A stretch of DNA of 64,000 nt, from NCBI GenBank assembly GCA_963971225.1, contig OZ020267.1:99987536-100051535 (forward strand), given 5' to 3'. Within the stretch, counting starts at the first letter, position 1. Each line of letters opens with the position of its first letter. The notes under the pieces are model-generated. The model saw only the letters and a program-made list of their open reading frames with translations. It had not been told where the DNA came from and did not search any database. Source of the DNA: Melieria omissa (lineage: Eukaryota > Arthropoda > Insecta > Diptera > Ulidiidae). Shown here piece by piece: positions 12,210 to 24,081 of this stretch. The translations under genes and the position numbers were made by a program.

Positions 12210-13400
12210 CTTTCCTGACTACATCAACCGAAAATTTCTTGCCTAACGTTCGCGCTGACCTCCGCAACAGCAATGCAAACCAGCGCGAACATTTGTTATC
12301 AACCGCCACTCGCTGCCGTCCACACGTCATTCTTATCAATAGCTTCCACTCCACAACTGGATACAACCCACAATTCATTTGTACCCAACAGAGATGTGGC
12401 CCCATTGGCGCCAAGCAATAATCTCACTTGGCAACCAATTCGCCGCATTTGCAGCTTCCAATTCGCAGCATACTCAGCCCCACTTGTGCTCTTCAGTTCC
12501 ACAAAGAGCACGTGCGACTACAGCTTGGCAGCACAATTTGATTTTATGCGTCAGTTCACACCTAAACAAATTTTCTTACGACTTGGTTGGATTTTTTCAA
12601 CGTTGCGGCGATTTGTTTTTTTCTCCTTGTTTAGCCACATTTCGGGTTGGCTTTTTTGGTGCTGCCAAAGCAAATCTTATTAAGTGTCAGTGTGAAAATT
12701 AAGTGACACTTGGAAATTACTTCATTATGTACTTGAGTTGTCTTCTTCTTCTTATTATTTTTAAATTGCTGTTCAAAGGCAAAGGTAGCGCGCCGCAAAG
12801 TATGCCACTGACATGTTGCGGCACGTCTTTAAATTAAGTGCCACAACACACAAACACACACATACACATTGTTGCAGCGTTGAAGGTCAAAGGCCTTTCG
12901 GTTAATGGGAATTAGTGCAATGGCGCTGGCTGCTGCTGACTGCTGGCTGCCTGGGGGGATGGGCGTGTCGGCTGTCTGTTAAATTGACAACTCGGAATTA
13001 AACAAATCATTGTACGATGAGGTAACTTTGCCAATTGCAGTGAAACTTTTTTGTATTTTTGTGATTTTCTTTAGGATTCATTAAGCACTCATTCTTTCAT
13101 TCTCTCATTCATTTCTATTCTATTTGAGTCAAAATAAAAAATGTTAGTATTTTAAAAATTAAATTTTAAAAATTCACAATTTTCTTCATTCTCTCATTAA
13201 ATGCTATTCTATTTAAGTTTAAATAAGAAATTGTAGTATTTAAAAAAAAATTTAATAATTTTTGCGCTGATTTTAAAATACGAAATTGTAAGGACAATTT
13301 AGGCGCAAATTCCGCGTAAGCTGAACTTTTACAAATCCTCATTGTAGGCTTTTTGAAATGGATGAAATAAAAGAATGGTTGTCGACTCAATCTATAAACA
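12210..13400. other. Intergenic, no gene recognised
   Basis: Several open frames of 60-136 codons overlap on both strands at 12199-12702, but none shows a known domain or splice-consistent structure. A run of CACA repeats lies at about 12846-12870. I see no RNA gene. Confidence 0.4.
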
Positions 13401-13404
13401 AATA

Positions 13405-13610
13405 TTTGTTTGTCCCGACTGATTAACTGACTGATTCATCACCGGCCATTGCAGATAAATACATAAAATTTAAACTGTAGGATTTTTTTTTAGAAAAAAC
13501 CTTCCTTAGAAAATCAACCTAAAAAAAGGATTTCTTGAAATAACTACTGGACATAATTTTTCAAAAATACTCAATTTAAACTGTGCAAAAAGTTTTCAGC
13601 TTGCGTCGCT
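13405..13610. repeat. Dispersed non-coding repeat (second, degraded copy)
   Basis: It shares the order of elements with 10998-11150: an ACTGATTAACTGACTGATTC start, CATCACCGGCCATTGCA, an ATAAAATTTAAACTGTAGG tract and a TTTCTTGAAAT-like block. This supports an interspersed family rather than unique sequence. Confidence 0.45.
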
Positions 13611-14373
13611 CCTCTAACGAGTCGCTTTCAATTTCGTTTTATTTGTTTGACCCACTTTTTGAAACATTTGAGGAATTTTTTTTTGCTTTGTCCCGAAACT
13701 GCAACGACTGCTGGCTCTTCATTACTTTGCTGTCGATAGAATACGCAGCCGCCACCTGAAATCGCTTTAATCGCTGTAAGTGTGTGTGACGAGAAACAGA
13801 CAAACAAAATGTAAGAAATACCTTCTTGACCTCATTTACGTTTACTTATACACTCACTCACTCACACAAACACACACACTCAAACAGTCATGGCATGGTA
13901 TCGCAGCAACGAAAACGCAGTGACAAAAATCAACAACAACAACAACTGCCAACAATTTACTTGGTGCAAAAGATAAAATCATTAAGAATGTCGAAGCAAT
14001 GAAGAAGCTGCGGTATGTGTGTGTGTGTGTGTGGGTGTGGGTGTGGGAGTTTACTGCTAAAAGGAGGTGAGGTGGATAGCTGAAGCGGGCGTAGACGCTT
14101 AAAGGCGATTATCTGTAGGCTGTAGGAAGTGCGTAATAAAAAAAAAGAGCGACCATAATTGGTTTGAACGCCTTTGGGGAGGCCACTGAAAACCGAGAAT
14201 GCACACAGACACTCTTGCAATCGCTCGCACACAATCACAACCGCACACTGACTCACGCACAATCACAGCACCGGGGAACAGTGACTGTGAACTCTGACCA
14301 AACGAAGAATTCCGGCGTCTGTCATTGACAGCGCCAAAAAAAGGTGAAAAAGCTCACTGGCCATTAACAGCTA
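13610..14373. other. Intergenic with CA/GT-rich simple sequence
   Basis: Short (CA)n, (ACTC)n and (GT)n tracts occur at about 13850-13885 and 14015-14046, with CAA repeats near 13929-13945. No gene or structured RNA was recognised. Confidence 0.4.
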
Positions 14374-14942
14374 CAGTGGGTTTGAAAAGAAAGTGTATAA
14401 ATTTTTTTTGGTTATATGTTTAATTAATATTTTAGTAGAAAAAATTTAATTATTTAGTTTTGTATTTTTCGTTGTGGCTGTTTAGTACTTTTTCAAATTA
14501 ATTATTTACTCTTATTTTGTTTATAAAAAGTGAATTTTCAAAGAAGGAAGATGATTTCAATTTCACGATTTTACAACTACAACTACCCAATCTTCGTCTT
14601 CCCTCCGATCCATGCTAATGCCAATATAGTAGAATGTCGGAGGAACATGAAGGTTTGAGCTTATTCGACAAAGTTAACTGCTTCTGCTTGCCATCTCAAG
14701 ACAATGCTTGGCATTCTTGGGGGCACACGAGCGCGCCCGACTGGAGAAATTGGGAAGTGTTTGCTGAAGCTTCTCAAAAATTCAAATTCATAAGCGAATC
14801 TCCACCCGGCACCACAAAGGACCACATAGGGGCCTATGTGTGGTTATTCGTGACCAGCCAGTTACACCTACCGAACAAATAAATTCAAAAACAATTAAAT
14901 GATTCAAAGCTATCGTTGAACACTTTCTTTTGACGCTCACTG
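14374..14942. mobile_element. TA-flanked TIR element with unusual GC-richer interior
   Basis: This 569-bp element has 23-bp imperfect terminal inverted repeats (14374-14396 and 14920-14942, about 19 of 23 matching; left end CAGTGGGTTTGAAAAGAAAG). TA flanks it on both sides (14372-14373, 14943-14944), which points to Tc1/mariner/pogo type. The interior at 14590-14880 is markedly less AT-rich than its surroundings. It carries an 82-codon + strand frame (14634-14882) with no family I recognise, so it may be captured or old transposon coding sequence. Confidence 0.75.
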
Positions 14943-15546
14943 TATTGCTTCAGGCGCGAAACGTATTGTACGTTCACATATTCACATACCATTCATGTAT
15001 ATATGTATGTTTGTATGCATGCAATTTTACTCTACACAATTTTTACTGAAAGGATTATTTGAAAAATACAGACAATTCAATTTCCCCAAAGGTCCAAATG
15101 ATCGCAAATTAAAATAAATTGCAGGCCTTTTGACTGGTTTGGCGGGCGAAAATGATGGCACTTGCATTGTGCCAGCGTTTTATAAATTGAGCGCATATTT
15201 TCATTTATATCTTTGAAAGAAAACTTGAATAAATTAGAAAACAGCATAAATAAATTATTTCAATAAATATGAAATAATCGTAAAAGCCAACATTAGCACT
15301 TTGAACTCATTCTAAGTCAAAATTCTTGCAAGAAATATGTGGTAGAATTAAATAACATGTTACTTGCTTGCTTTGAGATTGTAAATGGAATTGGAGTTGT
15401 TGAAAAAATAAATTATAAAAACTGGTAGAAAGAGAAGATCAATGCTACACAAACCATGAATTGAATTGAAACAATGAAGCTTTAAGTTTTTTTGTATAAT
15501 TTTTTATAAATGACTCAGCGCAGGTCATGTAATTTTCATGATAGAG

Positions 15547-15717
15547 GAAAATTGTCTCCTTTAAACTAAATTGTTTATTTTGAACTTTTTGTAGCCAAAA
15601 AGAAAAAATTTAGATGCATGAATCAACAGGTTGGGAACCAAAATATGATTTTTTCCTTATTTGATGTATTTTAGTCCTGAAAGTTCAAAATAGAAAATTT
15701 AGTAAAAAGGAGAAAAT
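15547..15717. repeat. Imperfect inverted repeat, ~40-bp arms
   Basis: The arm at about 15547-15590 (GTCTCCTTT...AAATT...TTATTTTGAACTTT) is the approximate reverse complement of about 15677-15717. It could be a degraded fold-back element. The surrounding 14945-16700 is AT-rich DNA with no gene recognised. Confidence 0.5.
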
Positions 15718-16699
15718 TGTTCTCTTTCATTTGATAACCATATCTTCATAATGACACAACTGCAAATATTTAAATATTTTATTTATGTTTATTGTTATTA
15801 TTAATGTTTATTTTAAATATTTGAAATGTGTATGTCCTTACAATTTTAAAGTCCTTTAAAAACCACTTTGGGTCAGAAAATGAAAAAAGCTGACTATTTT
15901 AGGTTACTATAAATTACCTCTAGTTTCACTCCTATATCAACATTTAGATGGGTCTAGACAAAAATGTTTGTTTTTTGTCGCACAGTGTAATAAATGTAAA
16001 GTTGATGTTTTCACTCAGTGCTTCCTCACTTTGTCATTTTTCTTTTAATTCTATTTAACATTTGCTTAACATTTGCACAAATAATATATCTTTCATCTTG
16101 TATTTTAAAACCTGAGTAGATAATTTATTGTCTCTATAAAAAATCATTCGAAAATTTATTGTTTGATTTTGGAAAATGATTGAAAAATTCACTTTTTTCA
16201 TTTTCATCGTCAGTAACTTTCTCAAATCGCATTTGATTTAGACAATCTATATATCGCTGAAAAGGCGAAGGTATTATCTTCTGAACAACGGACCCGCCTG
16301 TGTTAGTCGAATGATTCTTTTACGAGATATGTGCTCAAAATTGAAATAATAGAAAAAAACTGGTTGTTTGAAGATTTTTCGAAAACGCTTCTTAAAAAAA
16401 ACTGGTGTCGAGTACTGTTATTTAAGGAATAGCTGGTACATTTAGTAAAAAATTAAATTCCTTTTTTCTCAGTCTCAGTTGCCCATCCCTGGTTGTCCGC
16501 AAAATTTAAAATTCAGTCAAACCGAAGTTTGAACCGAAGTCAAACCGAAGTTTGACAGCATTTTGGAATCATGGCAAACATTTAGTGAGAAGATGGTAAT
16601 AAGTGGAATTGTTCAACCATCTTAACCCATTATTGCCTCCATTTTTTTCATGGAAGCATAAATTTCACTGTTATACAAACATACATACATATACTTATT

Positions 16700-17620
16700 T
16701 CTACGATTTCTTCTTACGATTTCGAGGCAAATTATAAAAAAATCATTAAAAAAACAATTAAACAAAAATTTTTTTAAAATTCAATTTCCGTTCTTACATA
16801 ATTTTGATTGAAATTGTAAAGAGTTCAGACGATTAAACGTTGGACAACATTTTGGCCGACATTTTTTACGTTCGACATTGTATTGAAAAGAGACCCTGAA
16901 CAAAAAACTTACTTGTTTCTTTACGATTTCGATGCAAACTATTAAAAAAACGATTAAAAAGACTATTAAAAAAATTATTATAAAAATTAATTTTCGCTTT
17001 TACATACTTTTGATTGCAAATGTAAAAAGTTCAGACGATTAGGCCGACATTTTTTACATTCGATTTTGCACCGAAAAGAGTTCCTAAAACAAATTACCTA
17101 TTTCTCAACGATTTCGATGCAAAACTATTAAAAAAAAACAATTGAAAATGCTATTAAAAAACTATTTAAAAAAATTCAATTTCCGTTTTTAGATAATTTT
17201 GATTGAACTTGTAAACAGTTCAGACTTTTAACGTTGGAAAACATTTTTGCTGAAATTTTTTACGTTCGATTTCGTACCGAAAAGAGTTCCTGAAAAAACT
17301 TACTTATTTCTTTACAATTTCGATGCAAAACTTAAAAAAACTATTAAAAAAAATATTAAAAAAAATCACTTTCCGTTTTTACGTACTTTCGATTGCAAAT
17401 GTAAAAAGTTCTGACGATTTGGCCAACATATTTTACATTCGATTTTTACCGAAAAGAGTCCCTGAAAAAAACTTACTTATTACAAAATTATTAAAAAACT
17501 ATGAAAAAAAATCAATTTCCGTTTTTACGTAATTTTGATTGCAAATGCTAACAGTTCAGATAATTTTTACGTTGGAAAATTTTTTGGCGGAAAAAGTCCC
17601 TGAAAAAATTTTTAAAACAT
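16700..17620. repeat. Degenerate ~200-bp tandem array, about five units
   Basis: Each unit holds ACGATTTCGATGCAAA..TATT, poly-A-rich stretches, TTTTCCGTTTTTAC(G/A)TA, TTTTGATTGCAAATGTAAA, a TTCAGACGATT block, ATTTTTTACATTCGATTT and CCGAAAAGAGTCCCTG. Unit starts are near 16716, 16921, 17108 and 17316, with a shorter last unit near 17485. It lies just downstream of the cuticle protein gene. Confidence 0.85.
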
Positions 17621-17789
17621 GTCTGTTCAGATGCCAATGACGCTAATTAAACTTCACAGTTTTCATGTTGAAATTCTTTACTTTACTTCTTTTTTTCTTT
17701 TAACAATGTTTCAATGTTTTCGTTTTTCAAGTTTCTAAACAACTTTGTCAGTTGCGTCGAATAATTGATTTAAGTTATTGCAATTAAGT

Positions 17790-19544
17790 TTAGTTCTTCT
17801 GGTCTTCCGGCGTTGACGCTGTGTTGACTGACTTCGCGGCGGCCGATTGCTGCTGTTGGCCATTGTTGCCGTTTTCCTTGGCGGTGCGCAGCTCAACCAC
17901 ATCGGAATCGTCACTGTCCACAGGACTGGCTGGGAATGCGCCGAGTGCGGCTTCCTGCGGAATCTCGAACTGTGGGTAGGGCGGATAATGTTGATCTTGC
18001 GGGTATTGCGGCTGCTCGGGCTGTGGCTCAGGCTGGGGCTGCTCAGGCTGCGCTTCGGGCTGCTCTTGTGCGGGATAGTCGACTGGCACTGGCACCGGGG
18101 CTGGTGCGGCAACGGGTGCGGGTGCCAAAACCGGTTGCAGCAGCTGCTGCACGGGCGCCTGTGGCAGATACTCGATCTGTTGTTGTTGCTGCTGCACGGG
18201 CACAGCGGGCACCACGTGCTGCACTGGTGCAATGGCGGACACAACGGGCGCGGCTGCCACTGCGGCCACCTTCACAAGCGGTTCACGCTCCACCACCGCA
18301 TTGAAGCCGTTCAGATCGTCGGCCGTGTAGGTGACGGTGCGCTTGTAGCCATCGGCATCGACCACACTATACGAGCCGGCCACGTTGCCGCCGTTGCGCG
18401 TTTCCGTCTGACTCTTGAAGTCACCGGTGAGCGCATCGTGCACGTCATACGAGAAGTCGTAGCTCGGTGAGGCCTCGTATTCCAATGAGTTCACCAGCGG
18501 CACGGCGGGCGCCAGCGTCTTGGTCAGCACTTGCTTCACGGGCGCCACGGGTGCAACGGCCTTGACGAAGGTCGAAGGCGCCGCATAGGTGGCATGCACT
18601 GGGTACGCTCTGGCAACGAGCGGCGCCTGTTGGTAGACAAGCGGCCGCTGATGGTAGATGGGCGCTGCGCGGGCGTAGGTGGTGTAGGCGGCAGCGGCGA
18701 CGGGCACATGCTGCTGGTAGGTGGTGAAGGGACTGTAGGCGTAGGTGGCAACACCAGCCAGACTGGTGGCGGCCACAGACAGCAGGCAAAGTACGCCAAG
18801 GAACTGTGCGAAAGAGAGTGAGAAATGGTTGAGTGTTGTTTGAGGAAAAGCGAAATTTTAAAATTTTGAGACTGAGTTTTATTAGAAAATTATTTAATGT
18901 TTTAGAAAATTTAAAAAAATTGTTAACACAATGACAGCAACACTTAAAAAGCACGGTTTCTTTTAAAGCTTTGGAAAACAACTTATGGCAAAAAACATTT
19001 GGATACTCCCATACAAATATGGATGGATTCCCAATGAGCCTGTTGGGTCCATTAGTGGAAACAGCAAACAGCCCTTCTCCATCTAAACTAACCTAACATA
19101 ATCGAATTCATCAAAAGCTGAAGACTGGTAAAGGTTTTGTGTGTCTCAACCTAAACTAATCCATCAAAAAAACCTATAAAAAATATCATTTTTGTTGTTT
19201 TTCCATTTCACTGCAGAACATGTGTCACCTTCAGCCGTGACTGTTGTGTATTTATGTACGAAAATCGTCCTTCATGGCAGCATACACACTTTCAACAATG
19301 ATTCAACAAAGTTTTTTATAGAAGTTAATATTTTTTAAACTTTTTACTTGTTGCTCATTTGAATTTTGTATTCCTTTCAATTTGTGAACATTTTCAAGGC
19401 TTATTTTTTATTCATCAATCATTTGTCCTTTCAACTTTTATACCAAAAATTAATCCATTTAGACATTATGAGCCTTTTAGCAGCACAGCACCGAATAGGC
19501 ACGACCAGAGTTGCCATTGCTTGGACACTTACTTTGTTGGCCAT
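17790..19544 (-). CDS. Cpr31A: RR-2 cuticular protein, Cpr31A type
   Basis: This is a secreted chitin-binding structural protein of the cuticle. Two coding exons on the - strand, 19544-19533 (MANK) and 18803-17790, join in phase 0 to give 341 aa; Drosophila Cpr31A is about 340. The 730-bp intron has GTAAGT/CAG borders. The four-codon first exon interrupting the signal peptide ([20 protein letters not shown]) is typical of insect cuticle genes, and that is why I chose this start. An Ala/Tyr/Val/Pro-rich region precedes the RR-2 Rebers-Riddiford domain (about 117-176) with [18 protein letters not shown], the [15 protein letters not shown] core and [10 protein letters not shown]. After it comes a Gln tract, then Pro/Ala/Val- and PEQPQ-rich repeats and an acidic SDDSD stretch. 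Expression is probably ecdysteroid-timed epidermal, as in the family (inference). Confidence 0.93.
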
Positions 19545-19634
19545 TATGTTTGCAATTTGAGATACGAAAACGCGACACACAAATGAATCACAATCCGAAC
19601 TGTCTGTGGGTGCACTGCGACACACTGTAAACGA

Positions 19635-19673
19635 CAACTGATGCTGTCAGCAATGCTTGACAGCAGTTTTATA
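19635..19673 (-). promoter_or_regulatory. Cpr31A core promoter (TATA and initiator)
   Basis: On the - strand TATAAAA (19673-19667) is followed by the arthropod initiator TCAGTTG (19641-19635). The predicted start is near 19639, about 33 nt from the TATA box, giving a 95-nt 5' UTR before the ATG at 19544. Spacing and motifs match insect cuticle-gene promoters. Confidence 0.75.
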
Positions 19674-21530
19674 CTCTGTCAACAGAATCTAACCGAAATC
19701 GCAACCAAAACCAACACCGAAAATAATATATTTCTATGAAAGAATTAGCAAAGAAGCCAAACACACACACAGGCACACATTGAAAAATATTTTTAAGCAT
19801 GTATGAGTGTGTGTGAGTGCCGATGTCGAGCACGTCTTTGACGGCAGCAACCAGAAACCGGATGACAAGCGATAAGCGGCCAACTGTCGCACTCCACCGT
19901 CACAAATCATTGTGCGCACACTTCAATTGACAATTGCAAATTAATTATCAACAATTGTCCGTGTGACAATTGCACAGTCCAAAACTGGTTTATGGCAAAA
20001 AAAAACACATTCATTCATTTGTTAGAGTCATGAAAAAAATTATATCGGCACTTTATTGTTGCCTGTGATGGGTGGCGCTTTAGGCCTGAAAAGTGGTCTC
20101 AATGTATCAAAAAGAACTCATAAATACTGTTGTGTTTGTTGTGGGCGTTGTTGATATGTTTAATTAATAGGCGCTCGAGTTGACATTAATCAATTGTAAA
20201 ATAATGAATGTCATGAATGTTGCAATTTTGTGCCAAACCATGTCAATTGTGTGTGATATAAGCGTAAACCAACGCAGCCAACTTATATCACTTTCATTAC
20301 ATGTTAATGCCAGAAAGATGCAAAAATATAAAAAAAGTAAAATAACATAAACGATTTTTGGGGCAAAAAGTTTAATAAAACGTTTTTTTTGGTGGTTTTT
20401 CACACCTCTGCAATTGTTATTGTTGCAATTGTTGTGCATATTGTTGTGCATGTTTATGCAATTGTTATGTTTATGTTTATTTATGCAATTGTCTGTGACT
20501 ATTCAGCGCGCTTCGGTTGCATGCCAACATTTTTATGCTGTTGACGTTTTTCTCACTGCTGTTCCTTATTGTGTATGATTTTTTTTTGACAGTTAACCAT
20601 TGCAAAATTGCAACGAGTGGCGTTTTTTGTGTCCCCTGAAAACCCCTTAAAAAAATACAAATGCCAAATAAAATATTGCAAGGCAAAATGGTTAAGTGCT
20701 GCCACAGGGAGTAAAACTTTATCACAGAGGAGTTATTCTCTTTATTAAGGATATTGTGACAGTTTGTCACAGAGTCTAAAATATTTTTTTATACACTATA
20801 ACTCACATAGACATATATATGCATAAAGTAGCATACACGGGATTTAATTTTGGGAGAGTTTCGTACAAACTTTTGAGCCCAATACCATTTGAAATCATAC
20901 TTATTACTTAAAATGTGTGTACCAATTTTTACTACATACATATATTAATAAATACCATTGCTTTTACCGTTATCTGAAGTCCTTTATTGTGCTAGGAAAT
21001 GTTGCAAAAGTAAAGTTTTGTTAACAAGCACACTGGAAAAACGTGTCTCTAAGTAAAAAAACATTAGCTGTACAAGTGTTATTTAGTATTTGTTGCAGCC
21101 TATGTGACAAAGTATCACAATGTCAATGTCACAATAATGGCAAACATCTGCAATCAAGGAATTTAATACCCTTAAATGAATCATAACTCGTCCCGTAAGC
21201 CTAATAAGTGCTTAAATTTTTGCAAATTTGGGACATGCTGTCACACTATTAGAGCATTAATAAACTGAATGAGTTCCAACAGGATTCAAAGTGGCAAGAA
21301 TCTTCAACAATCTTGAATAATTTAGGAATTCCACTTCACACCTCAAATTCAGTGCATAACTTAATATGCCAAACCTCTACATTGACTTGTGACAAAAATG
21401 TAAGTAATGTGTCACAATTATGGCTGACAATAATGTTAAATAAGTAAACAGATGTCAAAAACTTGGTAAGGGTTGTGTTTGAAAAACAATTTTTTAGGTT
21501 ATATTCAATTAACATTTGAATAATTTCATC
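19674..21530. other. Upstream region of the cuticle gene, no other gene seen
   Basis: The sequence is AT-rich with many TTGTTGTGCA / CAATTGT-type short repeats (19920-20480). TGTCACAA/TTGTGACA motifs are scattered at 20700-21570 and grade into the tandem array to the right. Enhancers for the cuticle gene would be expected here, but none can be proved by eye. Confidence 0.35.
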
Positions 21531-22170
21531 TTAAAAACGTTCATTGATTTTGTGACAAATGGTTTTAGTGAATGTGAAATAGCTTTTATCTCAAAATTAA
21601 ATTTTCAGTGTAATATTTCTTCTCGAAATAAAATAGCTTTTGTTTCAAAAACCAATTTACAGTGTTATATTTTTTTGCCAAAATAAGAATCATATCAGTA
21701 AGTTGTGAGATAGATTTTGTGACAAATGGATCCAGCAAATGTGAAATAGTGTTTGTCTCAAAAATCAATTTACAATGAATATTACGAGCCACATCATACA
21801 AGTTGTGAGATAGATTTTGTGACAAATGGATCCAGTAAATGTGAAATAGCTTTTGTAACAAAAACCAATTTACAGTGTTATATTTCTTTCTCAATTTAAA
21901 AATCACATCGTGTAAGTTGTGAAATAGACTTTGTGGCAGATGGATTCAGCAAATGAAAAATAGATTTTGTCCCAAAAATCAATTTACAATGAATATTAAG
22001 AGTAACATCGTGTAAGTTGTGAAAAAGACTTTGTGGCGGATGGATTCATCAAATGAAAAATAGGGTTTGTCCCAAAAAACCATTTACAATGAATATTAAG
22101 AGTCACATCATACAAGTTGTGAGACAGATTTTGTGACAAATGGATCCAGTAAATGTGAAATAGCTATTGC
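21530..22170. repeat. ~100-113-bp tandem array, about six units
   Basis: The core AAGTTGTGAGATAGATTTTG, followed by TGACAAATGGATCCAG(C/T)AAATG, recurs near 21698, 21800, 21913, 22013 and 22113, plus degenerate units to the left. Variants with TGTGGC(A/G)GATGGATTC alternate with TGTGACAAATGGATCC, which hints at subfamilies amplified together. Confidence 0.88.
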
Positions 22171-22967
22171 CTTATTGCGTATCAGTACTGATTGTCCAGC
22201 GATGTCACAAAAGCTGTGGAGATGTCAAAATCAAGGATTTGCTCTCCTTCACTAAGCGAATGAAAAGCTAGGCTCTTTTTCCGAATTAAAACTGTTCGTA
22301 AGCTTCAGAGGAAAACAAAAAAGTATTTACAATGAACCATTTTGGACTCTGATTTATGCTGCACACAATCTTTCATACCTAACCTAACTTTTCGATTTCC
22401 TGTTATCTCAATCATTATGATTGTATTTTTTTTAAATATGTGGCAACACTATATTTTCTTCACAGCTGCTTTACATATCCAAAACACAAAAAAAACCTTA
22501 TCTAACAATTCTACGCACACGCATGTGTGCCAAATTGCAAAGCTTTCAACCAGACATTTTTTCAAGTTCAATGCGTAATGATTGTGTTACGTGATTTGTG
22601 CCCGTAATAGGTTGGCCGCTGAAAAGAGAACCTAAACCTTGTAGGTGCAGCTCTTAAGTGGTTTGCGATCGCCAAAATGTGATGTGAAATATATTGAAAT
22701 GTTTGTAGTTTAATACTTGGTGGGGAGTACTTAAAAATACATTAAAAAACAAAGCTTATGGAATCAAACATATATACAAAATAGTTTAGGATAGTTGAAC
22801 TATTAAATTTTATAGGTTAAAAAATTGCGTGTTCACTCTGATAGTGCAAAACATATTCGAAACTGGTTTATGGACGTTGAAATATAATCTTTTTTGTTTA
22901 AAAGTCATTGGTATATGCGGTAGCATCAAAAAATTATGTTACGATTTGATATTTTATAAGTTATAAC
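22170..22967. other. Intergenic, no gene recognised
   Basis: AT-rich sequence. A 78-codon frame at 22342-22578 (+) has no recognisable domain. Nothing else is supported. Confidence 0.35.
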
Positions 22968-23158
22968 TAGGGATCGGAATTATATGCAAGTGCATATTTT
23001 TTTGGAGCTTCCGATTTGAACGGGACCAAGACAGAAACTATTTTTATTGAAAAATATTAAGAATGAGCAAACATATGCACTGCATATTTGCATATGTTTG
23101 CATATTTTGCATATTTTTGCATTTTTTGCATAGTTTTTGCATATAAATCCGATACCTA
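22968..23158. mobile_element. hAT-type MITE with perfect 8-bp duplication
   Basis: This 191-bp element is flanked by the perfect 8-bp direct repeat GTTATAAC (22960-22967 and 23159-23166). Terminal inverted repeats begin TAGGGATCGGAATTATATGC on the left and TAGGTATCGGATTTATATGC on the right (reverse strand), 2 mismatches in 20. The interior repeats TTTGCATAT. An 8-bp duplication with TAG-type ends is diagnostic of hAT elements. It has no coding capacity. Confidence 0.9.
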
Positions 23159-23166
23159 GTTATAAC

Positions 23167-24081
23167 ATTTGAAAAGTGAGTTACTAGTGGTTATAGTTTA
23201 TCCTTGAACTTAGCAACTTATACGCTTAGCACAGGCTGAGGGAAGCTTTCAGTGGTGATCATCACTGAACTGAGAAACTTATTTATTAGTTCCAGATTGA
23301 GGCACTGGGGTCAAGATTCCTAGCGGACCTGGCTTTTGCGGTCAAAGTTGAAATCTTTCCTTCCATTCCTTTATTAAGAAGTCAAAATGGTTTTCCTTGG
23401 ATTGAGACTGATTGGTTAGCGTTAGAACCATTGAAGAAAGAATTCACAATGGGTAAATGTGCCACTTCTTTAAACAGCTTACTGCTGTTTTAATGCAAAA
23501 TTGAATACACTTTCGTTTCGTTTCACAAACGAACACATAAACATACTCAACAATCTTTCAACAGGTCACTTTCACAAATGTCAAACTAGGATGCTGAAAT
23601 TTGAAAAGAATATAGCTGGCAGATGTGGTAATCCACATAAGAAAAATCAAATTGGGTGACTGAAAGCGTCACACATTGGTGATTTCGGGAACTTTTTAAT
23701 CAATACGGTATGCATAAATATCAAAAAGTATGGACTTCAATTGCTTGATACTGATTTCTGAACTAAATAATTAGCTGCTTTTACCATTTCGCTGCAGGTT
23801 TTTCCTGGGAAAAATTGCAAGTTTTAATTTATAGATTTAGTCTTCTATGTGGTTATATCAACAACATTCAACAACAAAATGTTATTATTTTGAACTTTTT
23901 TGAATTTGAAAAAAAATTATTTTTTACTTTTTATAACCGAACCCTGATTTTAAGAGTGTCGTCATATGACAGCAACCACATAATTATGGCTGTAATAAAT
24001 AAACATGAAATTTTTTATGCATAGTTCAAATTTTAAATTAATAATTTAATAATTTTAAACTTTATTTTTTGAAGAAATGTA
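23167..24081. other. Intergenic, no gene recognised
   Basis: Mixed AT-rich sequence. One 69-codon frame (23815-24024, +) has no domain support. Confidence 0.35.

Noticed and set aside
12199..12702. Overlapping frames on both strands up to 136 codons
   Set aside because: Mutually overlapping with no domain; probably chance in slightly GC-richer DNA.
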